Positions 43,886 through 52,288 of a stretch of 64,000 nucleotides of DNA are shown in pieces (positions within the stretch are counted from its first letter, which is position 1; each line of letters begins with the position of its first letter). The position numbers and the translations under genes are program-made. This DNA comes from Oscillospiraceae bacterium. GTDB lineage: Bacteria > Bacillota > Clostridia > Oscillospirales > Ruminococcaceae. The notes beneath the pieces were generated by a model. That model worked only from the letters and a program-made list of their open reading frames with translations. It searched no databases and had not been told where the DNA came from. The DNA lies in the NCBI GenBank assembly GCA_031266415.1, contig JAISBB010000001.1, positions 1 through 64,000 of the forward strand, in the 5' to 3' direction.

Positions 43886-45046
43886 TTGAAACAATTTATT
43901 AGCGCAATAATTGTTGGCGCAGGGCAATCAACAAGAATGGGCTCCTGCAACAAAATAACAATGCGGTTAGTAAATGGAAAAACAGTAATTGAAACATGTT
44001 TAGAACCATTTATCTGCTCCAAATTAATAGACGAAATTATTATTGTTGCAAGCAAAGAATTACTTGCCGATTTTAAAAACCAGTTTGAAAGCAAATGTAT
44101 TAAGGTTGTTGAGGGCGGCAAAACTCGATTTGATTCAGTTTTACTTGGAGCAGCTGCCACGAACACTCAATCTAATTTTTTATGTATTCACGATGCAGCA
44201 CGTCCGTTTGCAACCAAACAATTTATTGAAAATTGTTTGGTTGCCGCCCTCGAATCCGGCGCTGCTGTTCCAGTTTTAAATTCTGAAGATACTTTAAAAA
44301 CGGTTAATAAAAATTTTATTAAAAAAACACTAGACAGAAATAAAATATTTCGCGTTCAAACTCCACAAGTTTTTAAAAGAATTGACTACATGCAAGCCGC
44401 TTCAATCGCAAAAAAGCAAAAAATAGAATTTACAGATGACAGCCATGTTTTTGAAATTGGAGCCTCAAATCAAAAAATTCAAATAATTCAAGGTGAAAAA
44501 TCTAATATTAAAATCACTACATATGAAGATCTCTTAATGATTCAAAAAGTGGAAAATCCAACCTTTCGAATCGGGCACGGGTATGATGTGCACCGCTTGA
44601 TGGCGGAAAGGAAACTCATTTTGGGCGGCGTTGATATTAATTACAATTTGGGGTTAGAAGGCCACTCAGATGCGGATGTATTAATACATGCAATCATAGA
44701 TTCCATTTTAGGTGCCGGCGGCTTTAAAGACATTGGGGAGATTTTTCCTACAACCGATGAAAAGTATAAAAATATCAGCAGTTTAAAACTTCTTGGCCAA
44801 ATTAAAAAACTCTTAGAAAACAATAAATTGGCAGTGGTCAATATCGATGCAACTATTGTGGCACAAACACCTAGTTTAGCTCCATTTATAACCCAAATGA
44901 AGCAAAATATTGCAAAAAGTTTAAACTGTTTATTAAATCAGGTGAATGTAAAAGCAACAACAGAAGAAGGTCTTGGATTCACTGGTTGCAGCAACGGCAT
45001 TGCAGCACACGCTGTTTGTTTGCTTCAATCGTTTGAAAATAAATAA
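43886..45046 (+). CDS. ispDF: bifunctional IspD-IspF enzyme (MEP pathway)
   Basis: Two enzymes of isoprenoid synthesis are fused. Residues 1-222 are IspD (MEP cytidylyltransferase), with [21 protein letters not shown] and [10 protein letters not shown]. Residues 228-386 are IspF (MECDP synthase), with [12 protein letters not shown] (Asp233, His235), [12 protein letters not shown] (His268), [10 protein letters not shown] and [12 protein letters not shown]. All key residues are kept. The start is TTG with AAGGAG 11 bases upstream. The fusion is well known in alpha- and epsilon-proteobacteria and less common in Firmicutes. IspE, which acts between them, is not in the window. Confidence 0.95.
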   Translation: MKQFISAIIVGAGQSTRMGSCNKITMRLVNGKTVIETCLEPFICSKLIDEIIIVASKELLADFKNQFESKCIKVVEGGKTRFDSVLLGAAATNTQSNFLCIHDAARPFATKQFIENCLVAALESGAAVPVLNSEDTLKTVNKNFIKKTLDRNKIFRVQTPQVFKRIDYMQAASIAKKQKIEFTDDSHVFEIGASNQKIQIIQGEKSNIKITTYEDLLMIQKVENPTFRIGHGYDVHRLMAERKLILGGVDINYNLGLEGHSDADVLIHAIIDSILGAGGFKDIGEIFPTTDEKYKNISSLKLLGQIKKLLENNKLAVVNIDATIVAQTPSLAPFITQMKQNIAKSLNCLLNQVNVKATTEEGLGFTGCSNGIAAHAVCLLQSFENK

Positions 45047-45082
45047 CACAGCAACCAAAAATTAATTAATGGAGGAATTAAT

Positions 45083-47482
45083 TTGTACAATTTTGCGGAA
45101 ATAGAAAAAAAATGGCAAGAAAGGTGGGCTTCTTCAAATTTATTTCAGGCTAAAAACGACAAAACTCTTCCTAAATATTACCCGCTCATTGAGTTCCCTT
45201 ACCCTTCTGGCAATGGATTACACGTTGGACACCCCAGACCATATATCGCGCTTGACGTAATTGCACGCAAACGAAGAATGCAAGGATTTAACGTACTTTA
45301 TTGCATTGGTTGGGACGCTTTTGGACTACCAACAGAAAACTATGCACTAAAAAATGGCATTCATCCTAAAATTGTAAGCAAACAAAACATAAATCGCTTC
45401 CGCAGCCAAATTCAAAGGCTTGGAATTTCGTTTGACTGGAGCCGTGAAATTGATACTACCGATGAAAAATACTACAAGTGGACCCAATGGATATTTTTAC
45501 AATTGTTTAAAAAAGGGCTGGCATATAAATCTGAAGCAATGGTAAATTGGTGCACTGGCTGCAACGTTGTATTAGCAAATGAAGAAGTTATTGATGGGTG
45601 CTGTGAACGCTGCTCTTCCAATGTGATTCAAAAGCGAAAAAAACAATGGGTTTTAAAAATTACAGAATATGCGCAAAGATTGATAGATGATTTGGAAAAC
45701 GTAAATTACCCACCTAAAGTCAAGAATTCACAAATAAATTGGATTGGGAAATCCGAAGGTGCAAACATTAAATTTCAAATCACAACCGGTGATTTATTAG
45801 AAGTTTTCACAACCAGACCAGATACTATTTACGGCGTAACATATATGGTAATTTCACCAGAGCATAAGCTGATTGAAAAATGGCTTAATATTGCCACAAA
45901 TTCAAATGAAATAAATAATTATGTGGCAAATGCTGCAAAAAAAACAGAAATTGACCGCACAAATTTAAATAAAGATAAAACAGGAGTCCAAATTAAAGGA
46001 ATAGCCGCAATTAATCCAATGAATCAAACGCAAATTTCCATTTTTGTTTCAGATTATGTGCTTACTTCTTATGGGACCGGTGTGATTATGGCAGTACCTG
46101 CACATGATTTGCGTGATTTTGAATTTAGCCAAAAATATTCGCTGCCAGTTATTGAAGTGGTTGATAAAGGTGAAAATAAACTTCCATTCACTTCATGTGA
46201 AGATGGCGTAATGATAAATTCTGGGATTCTAAACGGCCTTAGAGTGAAAGATGCGCAAGAAAAAATTATAAACTGGATCGAAACCAACAATTTGGGTCAG
46301 AAAAAAATAAATTTCAAGCTCAGAGATTGGGGGTTTTCGCGGCAACGGTATTGGGGAGAGCCAATTCCAATTATTCATTGTGAAAAGTGTGGCTTTGTTC
46401 CCATTGATGAATCAAAATTGCCACTTAAATTGCCAGTAATTGAAACTTTAAAAACCTCAAAAAATGGTGAATCGCCACTTGCTGCTATTGAAAGTTGGGT
46501 GAATGTTAAATGTCCTCTTTGCGATGCTGATGCGAAACGAGAAACCGACACAATGCCACAATGGGCTGGCTCTTCTTGGTACTTTTTAAGATATTGCGAC
46601 CCCCACAATAACGAAGAATTGGCCGCACCAGAGACACTTAAATATTGGATGCCAGTTGATTGGTATAACGGTGGAATGGAACACACAACTTTACATCTTC
46701 TTTATTCCAGATTTTGGCATAAATTTCTTTATGACATTGGTGTGGTAGAAACAAAAGAACCCTATGCAAAACGAACAAGCCACGGAATGATCTTAGGCGA
46801 AAACAACGAAAAAATGAGCAAGTCACGCGGAAATGTTGTTAACCCCGACGAAGTCCTTGATAAATTTGGCGCAGATACAATGCGACTTTATGAAATGTTT
46901 ATTGGCGACTTTGAAAGCGCTGCATCTTGGAACACAAGCTCAATTAGAGGCTGTTCCAGATTTTTAGAGCGTGTTTATGGATTCCTTCAGCTTCATTGTG
47001 AAGATTCCTCAAATTTTAGCCCAGAGCTTAATTCAAATTTTCACAAAACCATTAAAAAAGTCTCTGAAGATGTTGAAATCTTGAAATTTAACACGGCAAT
47101 TGCCGCACTCATGAGTCTTTTAAATGAGATTTATGCCGCAGGTAAAATCAATCGGTTTGAATTCAAAACTTTTTTAATATTGCTTTGCTTGTTTGCCCCA
47201 CATCTTTCAGAAGAACTTTGGGAAATACTTAAATTCAACGGAATGGCTTGCACTAGCAGTTGGCCAGAATTTAATGAAAGCGCATGTCACGAAAGCCACA
47301 TTGAAATTGCCATTCAAATAAACGGAAAAATAAAAGAAAAAATATTCGTTGAAACAACGGCAACAAAAGAAGCAATTATAAAACTTGCAAAAGGGTTACC
47401 AGCTATTCAAGAAATTTTGCAAAATCACGAACTTAAAAAAGAAATTTATGTACCTGCTAGTTTAATTAACTTTGTAATTTAG
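45083..47482 (+). CDS. leuS: leucyl-tRNA synthetase
   Basis: LeuRS charges tRNA-Leu. The class I motifs are FPYPSGNGLHVGH (HIGH, about residue 40) and KMSKSRGNVV (about residue 575). A zinc module (CTGC and CCERC) and a complete CP1 editing domain (VFTTRPDTIYGVTYMV, YGTGVIMAVPAHD) are present. The length of 799 residues is normal. The start is TTG after GGAGG. There is no T-box: the gap to ispDF is only 36 bases. Confidence 0.97.
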   Translation: MYNFAEIEKKWQERWASSNLFQAKNDKTLPKYYPLIEFPYPSGNGLHVGHPRPYIALDVIARKRRMQGFNVLYCIGWDAFGLPTENYALKNGIHPKIVSKQNINRFRSQIQRLGISFDWSREIDTTDEKYYKWTQWIFLQLFKKGLAYKSEAMVNWCTGCNVVLANEEVIDGCCERCSSNVIQKRKKQWVLKITEYAQRLIDDLENVNYPPKVKNSQINWIGKSEGANIKFQITTGDLLEVFTTRPDTIYGVTYMVISPEHKLIEKWLNIATNSNEINNYVANAAKKTEIDRTNLNKDKTGVQIKGIAAINPMNQTQISIFVSDYVLTSYGTGVIMAVPAHDLRDFEFSQKYSLPVIEVVDKGENKLPFTSCEDGVMINSGILNGLRVKDAQEKIINWIETNNLGQKKINFKLRDWGFSRQRYWGEPIPIIHCEKCGFVPIDESKLPLKLPVIETLKTSKNGESPLAAIESWVNVKCPLCDADAKRETDTMPQWAGSSWYFLRYCDPHNNEELAAPETLKYWMPVDWYNGGMEHTTLHLLYSRFWHKFLYDIGVVETKEPYAKRTSHGMILGENNEKMSKSRGNVVNPDEVLDKFGADTMRLYEMFIGDFESAASWNTSSIRGCSRFLERVYGFLQLHCEDSSNFSPELNSNFHKTIKKVSEDVEILKFNTAIAALMSLLNEIYAAGKINRFEFKTFLILLCLFAPHLSEELWEILKFNGMACTSSWPEFNESACHESHIEIAIQINGKIKEKIFVETTATKEAIIKLAKGLPAIQEILQNHELKKEIYVPASLINFVI

Positions 47483-47487
47483 GGCTG

Positions 47488-47516
47488 TTGCATAACTTTT
47501 TGAAATGTGGTATAAT
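47488..47516 (+). promoter_or_regulatory. sigma-A promoter of divIC
   Basis: TTGCAT (47488-47493), 17 bases, TATAAT (47511-47516). An ATG at 47531 would leave a leader of under ten bases, which supports the GTG at 47570 as the true start of divIC. Confidence 0.75.
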
Positions 47517-47569
47517 TCACCAGATAAACTATGTCTACACTGAAAAATATTCAGTTTTGGAGGTTGTTT

Positions 47570-47863
47570 GTGAGAAAATTTAAACGTTTTTTTAAATTTG
47601 AAGGTGTATTGATTCTTGTTATTCTTTATTTCATTATCTTTGGGCTTATAGACATTATTCGCTTACAACATGAGAAAAACCAAAAAACAGCCGAATATAA
47701 TAAATTTGAAGTTAAATACATTCATCAACTCCAACTAAACGCACAATTAAGAAATCAATATAACGAAAGCTCTGAAGATAAATATGTTGAGCAACAAGCA
47801 AGAAAAATGGACTATGGATATCCAGAAGAACATGTTTTTATTGATGTTTCTGGAAACTATTAA
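47570..47863 (+). CDS. septum formation initiator DivIC/FtsB family
   Basis: This small bitopic division protein has a basic cytoplasmic start, one membrane helix (VLILVILYFIIFGLIDII) and an external coiled coil (QHEKNQKTAEYNKFEVKY), then the typical EQQARKMDYGYPEEHVFID ending that contacts the divisome. I chose the GTG at 47570, with GGAGG six bases upstream, over an ATG 39 bases earlier. It lies before an S1-domain gene, as DivIC does before yabR in Bacillus. Confidence 0.9.
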   Translation: MRKFKRFFKFEGVLILVILYFIIFGLIDIIRLQHEKNQKTAEYNKFEVKYIHQLQLNAQLRNQYNESSEDKYVEQQARKMDYGYPEEHVFIDVSGNY

Positions 47864-47889
47864 AAACCATGCTAGGGAGGAGCAAAGCG

Positions 47890-48327
47890 TTGAGTATCCC
47901 CGAAATATTGGAAGGGAAAGTAACAAAAATCATGCCATACGGCGCCTTTATTAAACTTGCAGACGGTCGCTTTGGAATGGTTCACATTTCAGAAATATCA
48001 CAAAATTACGTTAGAGAAATCAACGATTATTTAAAAATCGGTGACCAGGTTAAGGTAATTGTGCTGCCAAGTACTCAAAACGAACTGAATTTTTCAATAA
48101 AGCGAGCAATCCCAGGCGCACCACAAGATTCTCAACCCCATAAAAAACGCACAAGCACAAATAGAACAACAAACATATCAGATGGCAAACAAAAACGAAG
48201 TTGCAGCACTCACCCAAGTTTTGAAGATATGATGAGCAAATTTAAACAAGTAAGCGATGAAAAATTATCATTGTTAAAAACACAAAATAATCGACGAAGC
48301 AATCGCAGAGGATCTGGCAAAAAATAG
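47890..48327 (+). CDS. S1 RNA-binding domain protein (YabR-like)
   Basis: An S1 OB-fold occupies about the first 75 residues: EGKVTKIMPYGAFIKLADGRFGMVHISEIS, abbreviated here as EGKVTKIMPYGAFIKL and GMVHISEIS, then IGDQVKVIV. The rest is a basic Arg/Ser/Asn-rich tail ending NRRSNRRGSGKK, likely disordered and RNA binding. The start is TTG with GGGAGG nine bases upstream. A longer frame from 47869 starts before that site. The divIC-S1 order is conserved in Firmicutes. Confidence 0.88.
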   Translation: MSIPEILEGKVTKIMPYGAFIKLADGRFGMVHISEISQNYVREINDYLKIGDQVKVIVLPSTQNELNFSIKRAIPGAPQDSQPHKKRTSTNRTTNISDGKQKRSCSTHPSFEDMMSKFKQVSDEKLSLLKTQNNRRSNRRGSGKK

Positions 48328-48357
48328 CAAAAATGATTTTTAAAGGAGTTGTTAAGC

Positions 48358-50097
48358 ATGCCGCCCGATCTTGACGTGCGGACACTAAGGCATTCCACGT
48401 CGCACATAATGGCACAGGCAATTAAAAATCTGTTTCCAAACGTTAAATTTGCAATTGGACCAGCTACAGAAGCCGGATTTTATTATGATTTAGACATGGA
48501 ACATAAGCTTTCTACAGATGATTTTGTTGCAATTGAGAAAGAAATGGCAACAATAATTAAGCAAAATCTTAAGTTTGAGATGGCACAAATTTCAAAGCAA
48601 GAAGCGCTAAAAATAATGCATGATCAACCATATAAAATTGAGCTAATTGAAAATTTGCCAACTGATGAAAAGATATATATACACACACAAGGCGATTTTA
48701 CAGATTTATGTGCGGGTCCACATATAGAAAGAACCGGGCTAGTTGGGGCATTTAAGCTTATGTCTGTTGCGGGTGCTTATTGGCGCGGAAATGAAAAAAA
48801 CAAAATGTTGCAACGAATTTATGGCACTGCGTTTTTTACACAAGAAGACCTAAATAAGTATTTATATCAAATTGAGGAAGCAAAAAAACGCGACCACAGA
48901 AAACTAGGCGCAGAATTAGGACTTTTCACATTATTGGAAGAAGGCCCTGGGTTCCCATTTTTTTTGCCAAATGGGAGCATTTTACGAAACGAATTAGAGA
49001 AGTTTTGGCGAAAGGAACATGCAAAACACTCTTACCAAGAAATCCGCACACCAATTCTGCTAGATGAAAACCTGTGGCAGTGCTCTGGACATTGGGACCA
49101 TTATAAAGATAACATGTACTTCTCTACAATTGACGAACGAACATTCGGGCTTAAACCAATGAACTGTCCCGGATCAATTTTAGTATATAAACTGAAACCA
49201 CGCTCATATAGGGAATTGCCAATGCGCCTCGCAGAAATGGGCATAGTTCACCGGCATGAAAATTCCGGAAATCTCCATGGCTTAATGCGAGTTCGGTGCT
49301 TCACACAAGACGACGCCCACATTATGATGATGCCAGAACAAACCAAAGAAGAGATTATTAAGGTCATAAATTTAATTGAGTATTTCTATGGTGTTTTTGG
49401 CTTCAAATATAACATTGAACTCTCTACACGGCCAGCAGATTCAATGGGAACAGACGAGCAATGGGAGATTGCCACAAATGGATTAAAACAAGCATTAGAA
49501 GCACACGGCTCGGAGTATAAAATCAATGAGGGAGATGGCGCATTTTATGGGCCCAAAATCGACTTTCACCTTCACGATTCACTTGGTCGTGTGTGGCAAT
49601 GTGGCACAGTCCAGCTAGATTTTCAAATGCCAGAAAGGTTCAATCTGGAATATGTAAGCCCAAATGGCAAAAAAGAAATACCTGTGATGATACACCGTGT
49701 AGTTTTTGGCAGCATTGAACGATTTATTGGAATTTTAACGGAACACTGTGGCGGTTGTTTCCCTCTGTGGCTAGCTCCAATTCAGGTTTCAGTTCTTCCT
49801 ATTTCAGAAAAACAAACAGAGTATGCATTAGGGGTTGTGAGTCAACTAAAAGCCACAGGAATTCGCGCAGAAATAGATTCCAGCAACGAAAAACTTGGCA
49901 AAAAACTGCGAGAATCAATCAACAAGCGCATTCCATACAGTGTAATTTTAGGAGAACAAGAAGTAAAGACTAAAGAAATCACAGTACGTAACAGAAGAAC
50001 AGAAAATCAAAAAGAACATTTAAACATTTCGGAATTTATAAAGTTACTTAATAATGAAATTAGTTCCAAGAAAAACGAAACACAAATCGCTGAATAA
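48358..50097 (+). CDS. thrS: threonyl-tRNA synthetase lacking the TGS domain
   Basis: ThrRS charges tRNA-Thr. Most bacterial enzymes have about 640 residues and begin with a TGS domain. This one has 579 and begins directly with the editing domain (LRHSTSHIMAQAIKNLFP, then DLCAGPHIERTG). The catalytic core is complete, with zinc ligands in WQCSGHWDHY, DDAHIM and IHRVVFGSIE, and the motif 2 segment IVHRHENSG. The anticodon domain ends the protein. AAGGAG lies nine bases before the ATG. There is no room for a T-box leader. Confidence 0.96.
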   Translation: MPPDLDVRTLRHSTSHIMAQAIKNLFPNVKFAIGPATEAGFYYDLDMEHKLSTDDFVAIEKEMATIIKQNLKFEMAQISKQEALKIMHDQPYKIELIENLPTDEKIYIHTQGDFTDLCAGPHIERTGLVGAFKLMSVAGAYWRGNEKNKMLQRIYGTAFFTQEDLNKYLYQIEEAKKRDHRKLGAELGLFTLLEEGPGFPFFLPNGSILRNELEKFWRKEHAKHSYQEIRTPILLDENLWQCSGHWDHYKDNMYFSTIDERTFGLKPMNCPGSILVYKLKPRSYRELPMRLAEMGIVHRHENSGNLHGLMRVRCFTQDDAHIMMMPEQTKEEIIKVINLIEYFYGVFGFKYNIELSTRPADSMGTDEQWEIATNGLKQALEAHGSEYKINEGDGAFYGPKIDFHLHDSLGRVWQCGTVQLDFQMPERFNLEYVSPNGKKEIPVMIHRVVFGSIERFIGILTEHCGGCFPLWLAPIQVSVLPISEKQTEYALGVVSQLKATGIRAEIDSSNEKLGKKLRESINKRIPYSVILGEQEVKTKEITVRNRRTENQKEHLNISEFIKLLNNEISSKKNETQIAE

Positions 50098-50099
50098 AA

Positions 50100-50145
50100 A
50101 TTCAAGGAGCCAACCTTTCTATTCTGAAAAGTTGGCTCCTTGAAT
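50100..50145. terminator. strong hairpin after thrS, probable bidirectional terminator
   Basis: A perfect 15-base inverted repeat (50100-50114 with 50131-50145) around a 16-base loop starts three bases after the thrS stop codon. The T-run is on the minus-strand side, so it should also stop transcripts arriving from the right. Confidence 0.75.
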
Positions 50146-50149
50146 GTGT

Positions 50150-50880
50150 GAAAACAAAAATGGCTAACACTTACCTCAGCATTTGATCTGCCATTTTATA
50201 TCACACTTTGGAATTTCTTAATCCCAAATCCCTTTGAATAATGTTGCATAATCAAGACAAACAAAAACAGCATCAAATATTTCCAAAACTCTATTCTTTG
50301 TTAAAAAGCGATCGTGTTCTCAAACAAACGATAAAGTTAGTAATCAATTTTCTGAGCACCAGATCATCGGTTGGTTGATATTTGCGGACGCCCAAAAAGC
50401 CAAGCCACGGCAAGGTGTAGGAGGTTACATCCCCCAAAATCAACGAAAAAGGGAACCAAATCTGGCAACAAGGGGGGGAAATGGTCAACAACCGCAATTA
50501 ACAAGTTGCACAGCACACTCTCTCGCTCAAAACTCAAAAAGTTGATTTGCTTGATACAAAGCGGCCTCCCCTTTGGTTCATTGTAGCAATTGCGGAATCC
50601 GCAGAATAAACTGTCTTGACTACTGTTTCTTCTGTACATTTGCAACTTGAACCTTAAACTATTTTTAAAACTTTGTCAACAAGTCCTCCGCAGTCAACTG
50701 CTGGCCAAAATAGGTTTTTTGTTAATGAACTGGGATAAAGTTTCAAAAAGCAGTTCTGGCAGCAGCCTCCACAACAATCTGCTATGGGTTCACTTGCATA
50801 CCCAAAACACTTGTTGTGAATACAACAAAAACTGAAAAAGCACATTGCCAGAACCCCGAAATTTTCTTATTTTTCATCCC
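50150..50880 (-). pseudogene. probable remnant of a secreted protein gene
   Basis: No intact gene fits in this long interval. On the minus strand an ATG at 50877 follows GGTGGAATAAAGGGG and opens MKNKKISGFWQCAFSVFVVF, a convincing signal peptide, but a TAG stops it after 31 codons. The same frame continues with protein-like fragments (QIVVEAAARTAF, QQLTAEDLLTKF) between single stops, and another minus frame shows ADSAIATMNQRGGRF. This looks like a decayed gene. A genuine short peptide, or chance, remain possible. A Cys-rich 63-codon frame (50654-50845) overlaps it out of frame and is probably a shadow. Confidence 0.35.
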
Positions 50881-50974
50881 CTTTATTCCACCAATAATTT
50901 TCATTCACTCCAATAAACATAAAGATCGACTGCAAAAACACAAAAAATTTTGGAATTTATATAGCTTAATCTAT

Positions 50975-51448
50975 TTATTGTGAAATTTCTAAAACTCGCA
51001 ACGTTAACAGCCCAGCAGGTGTATCCACTAAAACGTTATCACCAACACCACGCATTAATAAAGCTTTCCCAATTGGAGATTTATCCGATATTTTAAAGTT
51101 AAATGGGTCAGCTTCAGATGAACTCACAATGTGATATAAAACTTTTTCACCATTGTCTTTGTTTTCAACTAAGACACGCACACCAACAGAAACAGCATCT
51201 GTAGAAATTTCATTTTTCTCCAAAATCTGAACATCACGCAAAACCGATTCCAATTGCGCAATTCGCGACTCCATCATCGCCTGCTCATTTTTTGCTTCCT
51301 CATATTCGCTGTTTTCCGAAAGATCACCAAATGAAAGTGCCGTTCTGATTTTTTCTGCTACTTCTTTTCTTCCTGTGGTTTTCAATTCAGTAAGCTCTTT
51401 TTCTAATTTTCTAAATCCTTCGTCTGTTAATACAACTTTCTTCTTCAA
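50975..51448 (-). CDS. greA: transcription elongation factor GreA
   Basis: GreA rescues backtracked RNA polymerase by stimulating transcript cleavage. The coiled-coil N-terminus has the acidic tip SFGDLSENSEYEEAK (Asp and Glu at the hairpin tip), and the C-terminal FKBP-like domain follows (ISDKSPIGKALLMRGVGDNV). The 157-residue length is normal. The start is TTG after AGAGAG. It lies downstream of the flagellar tip operon, separated by about 240 gene-free bases. Confidence 0.95.
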   Translation of the reverse strand: MKKKVVLTDEGFRKLEKELTELKTTGRKEVAEKIRTALSFGDLSENSEYEEAKNEQAMMESRIAQLESVLRDVQILEKNEISTDAVSVGVRVLVENKDNGEKVLYHIVSSSEADPFNFKISDKSPIGKALLMRGVGDNVLVDTPAGLLTLRVLEISQ

Positions 51449-51687
51449 ATTTACTCAAACTCTCTTTCTTTGGTAAACTTTACAAACGCGGTTGCTTCGG
51501 ATTTTTTTAAGGCTTATTTTCACAAATTTTATTTCACTTTTTCTAATTACACATTTACGTCATTCAAACTTTAAAACTAAAACCTTTATTTTATTTTTCA
51601 AAAACTCAGACTTCCGTTTGTTTTAATATATCGTCAAATAATTTTAACAGACATTCAACATTATCACTCACAAAGAAAATTTCCAAT

Positions 51688-52092
51688 TTATGAAACTTCT
51701 TCTGCATTAATCCAAATTGTTTTTAATGCTTCCACGGCGCAGATGGCCTTTTCAAAACTCTTCGGGTCAGATTCCCCCAAAATCTTAATAATAACAATTC
51801 GCGTTGAAATAAACATATCCTGTATATTTTTAAGAGATATTTGCGTTTGCTCGTCTGCTTTATAATATAAATCAAGAAAAGTGTTCGAAATAGTAGCAAA
51901 AGACTCACAAGCTTTCGTGCTTTCATTATAAAACACTGATAAATCCGCTTTTTTATCTGCAGCCTCTGCAGCATGCAAAGAATTCAAAACCTCTTCAAAA
52001 GCATGCAAAAAAAACTCCAGTGGCTGCACAGTTTCAGGTGCTATTTTTTTATATTTTTTCAATAATTCGTTCTCTTTCATGTTACCTACCAC
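51688..52092 (-). CDS. fliS: FliS-like flagellin export chaperone
   Basis: The protein is all-helical and about 135 residues long, as FliS is. It has a central segment FYNESTKACESFATISNTF and a C-terminal AVEALKTIWINAEE that resemble the FliS pattern of four helices ending in ...LRDTWKE. FliS binds the flagellin C-terminus before export. Identity is strengthened by its place after the FliD-like gene. Two starts are possible: GTG at 52092, six bases after GGAGG (preferred), or ATG at 52080. An isolated TATAAT-like -10 lies upstream in the 190-base gap. Confidence 0.65.
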   Translation of the reverse strand: MVGNMKENELLKKYKKIAPETVQPLEFFLHAFEEVLNSLHAAEAADKKADLSVFYNESTKACESFATISNTFLDLYYKADEQTQISLKNIQDMFISTRIVIIKILGESDPKSFEKAICAVEALKTIWINAEEVS

Positions 52093-52288
52093 AAAAAACC
52101 TCCGTTGCATTAAGATTCGACTCACCAGAAATTTTCAAAACTCTCAAAATAGAGAAAGTTGAAGTTTAACCATAAACAAAAACATTTATTATACGCCTAA
52201 CATCAAAATTTGTTGACTTTTCAAGAAAACAAAAATACAATTCCCTAACCAAACTTTCAATTTACAAAGTACATTTTTTCTACTTTTC

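Noticed and set aside
50654-50845. Cys-rich 63-codon open frame, a possible small peptide
   Set aside because: No ribosome binding site precedes it and the better-supported signal peptide frame starts 32 bases upstream in another frame. The Cys codons may be by-products of that frame.
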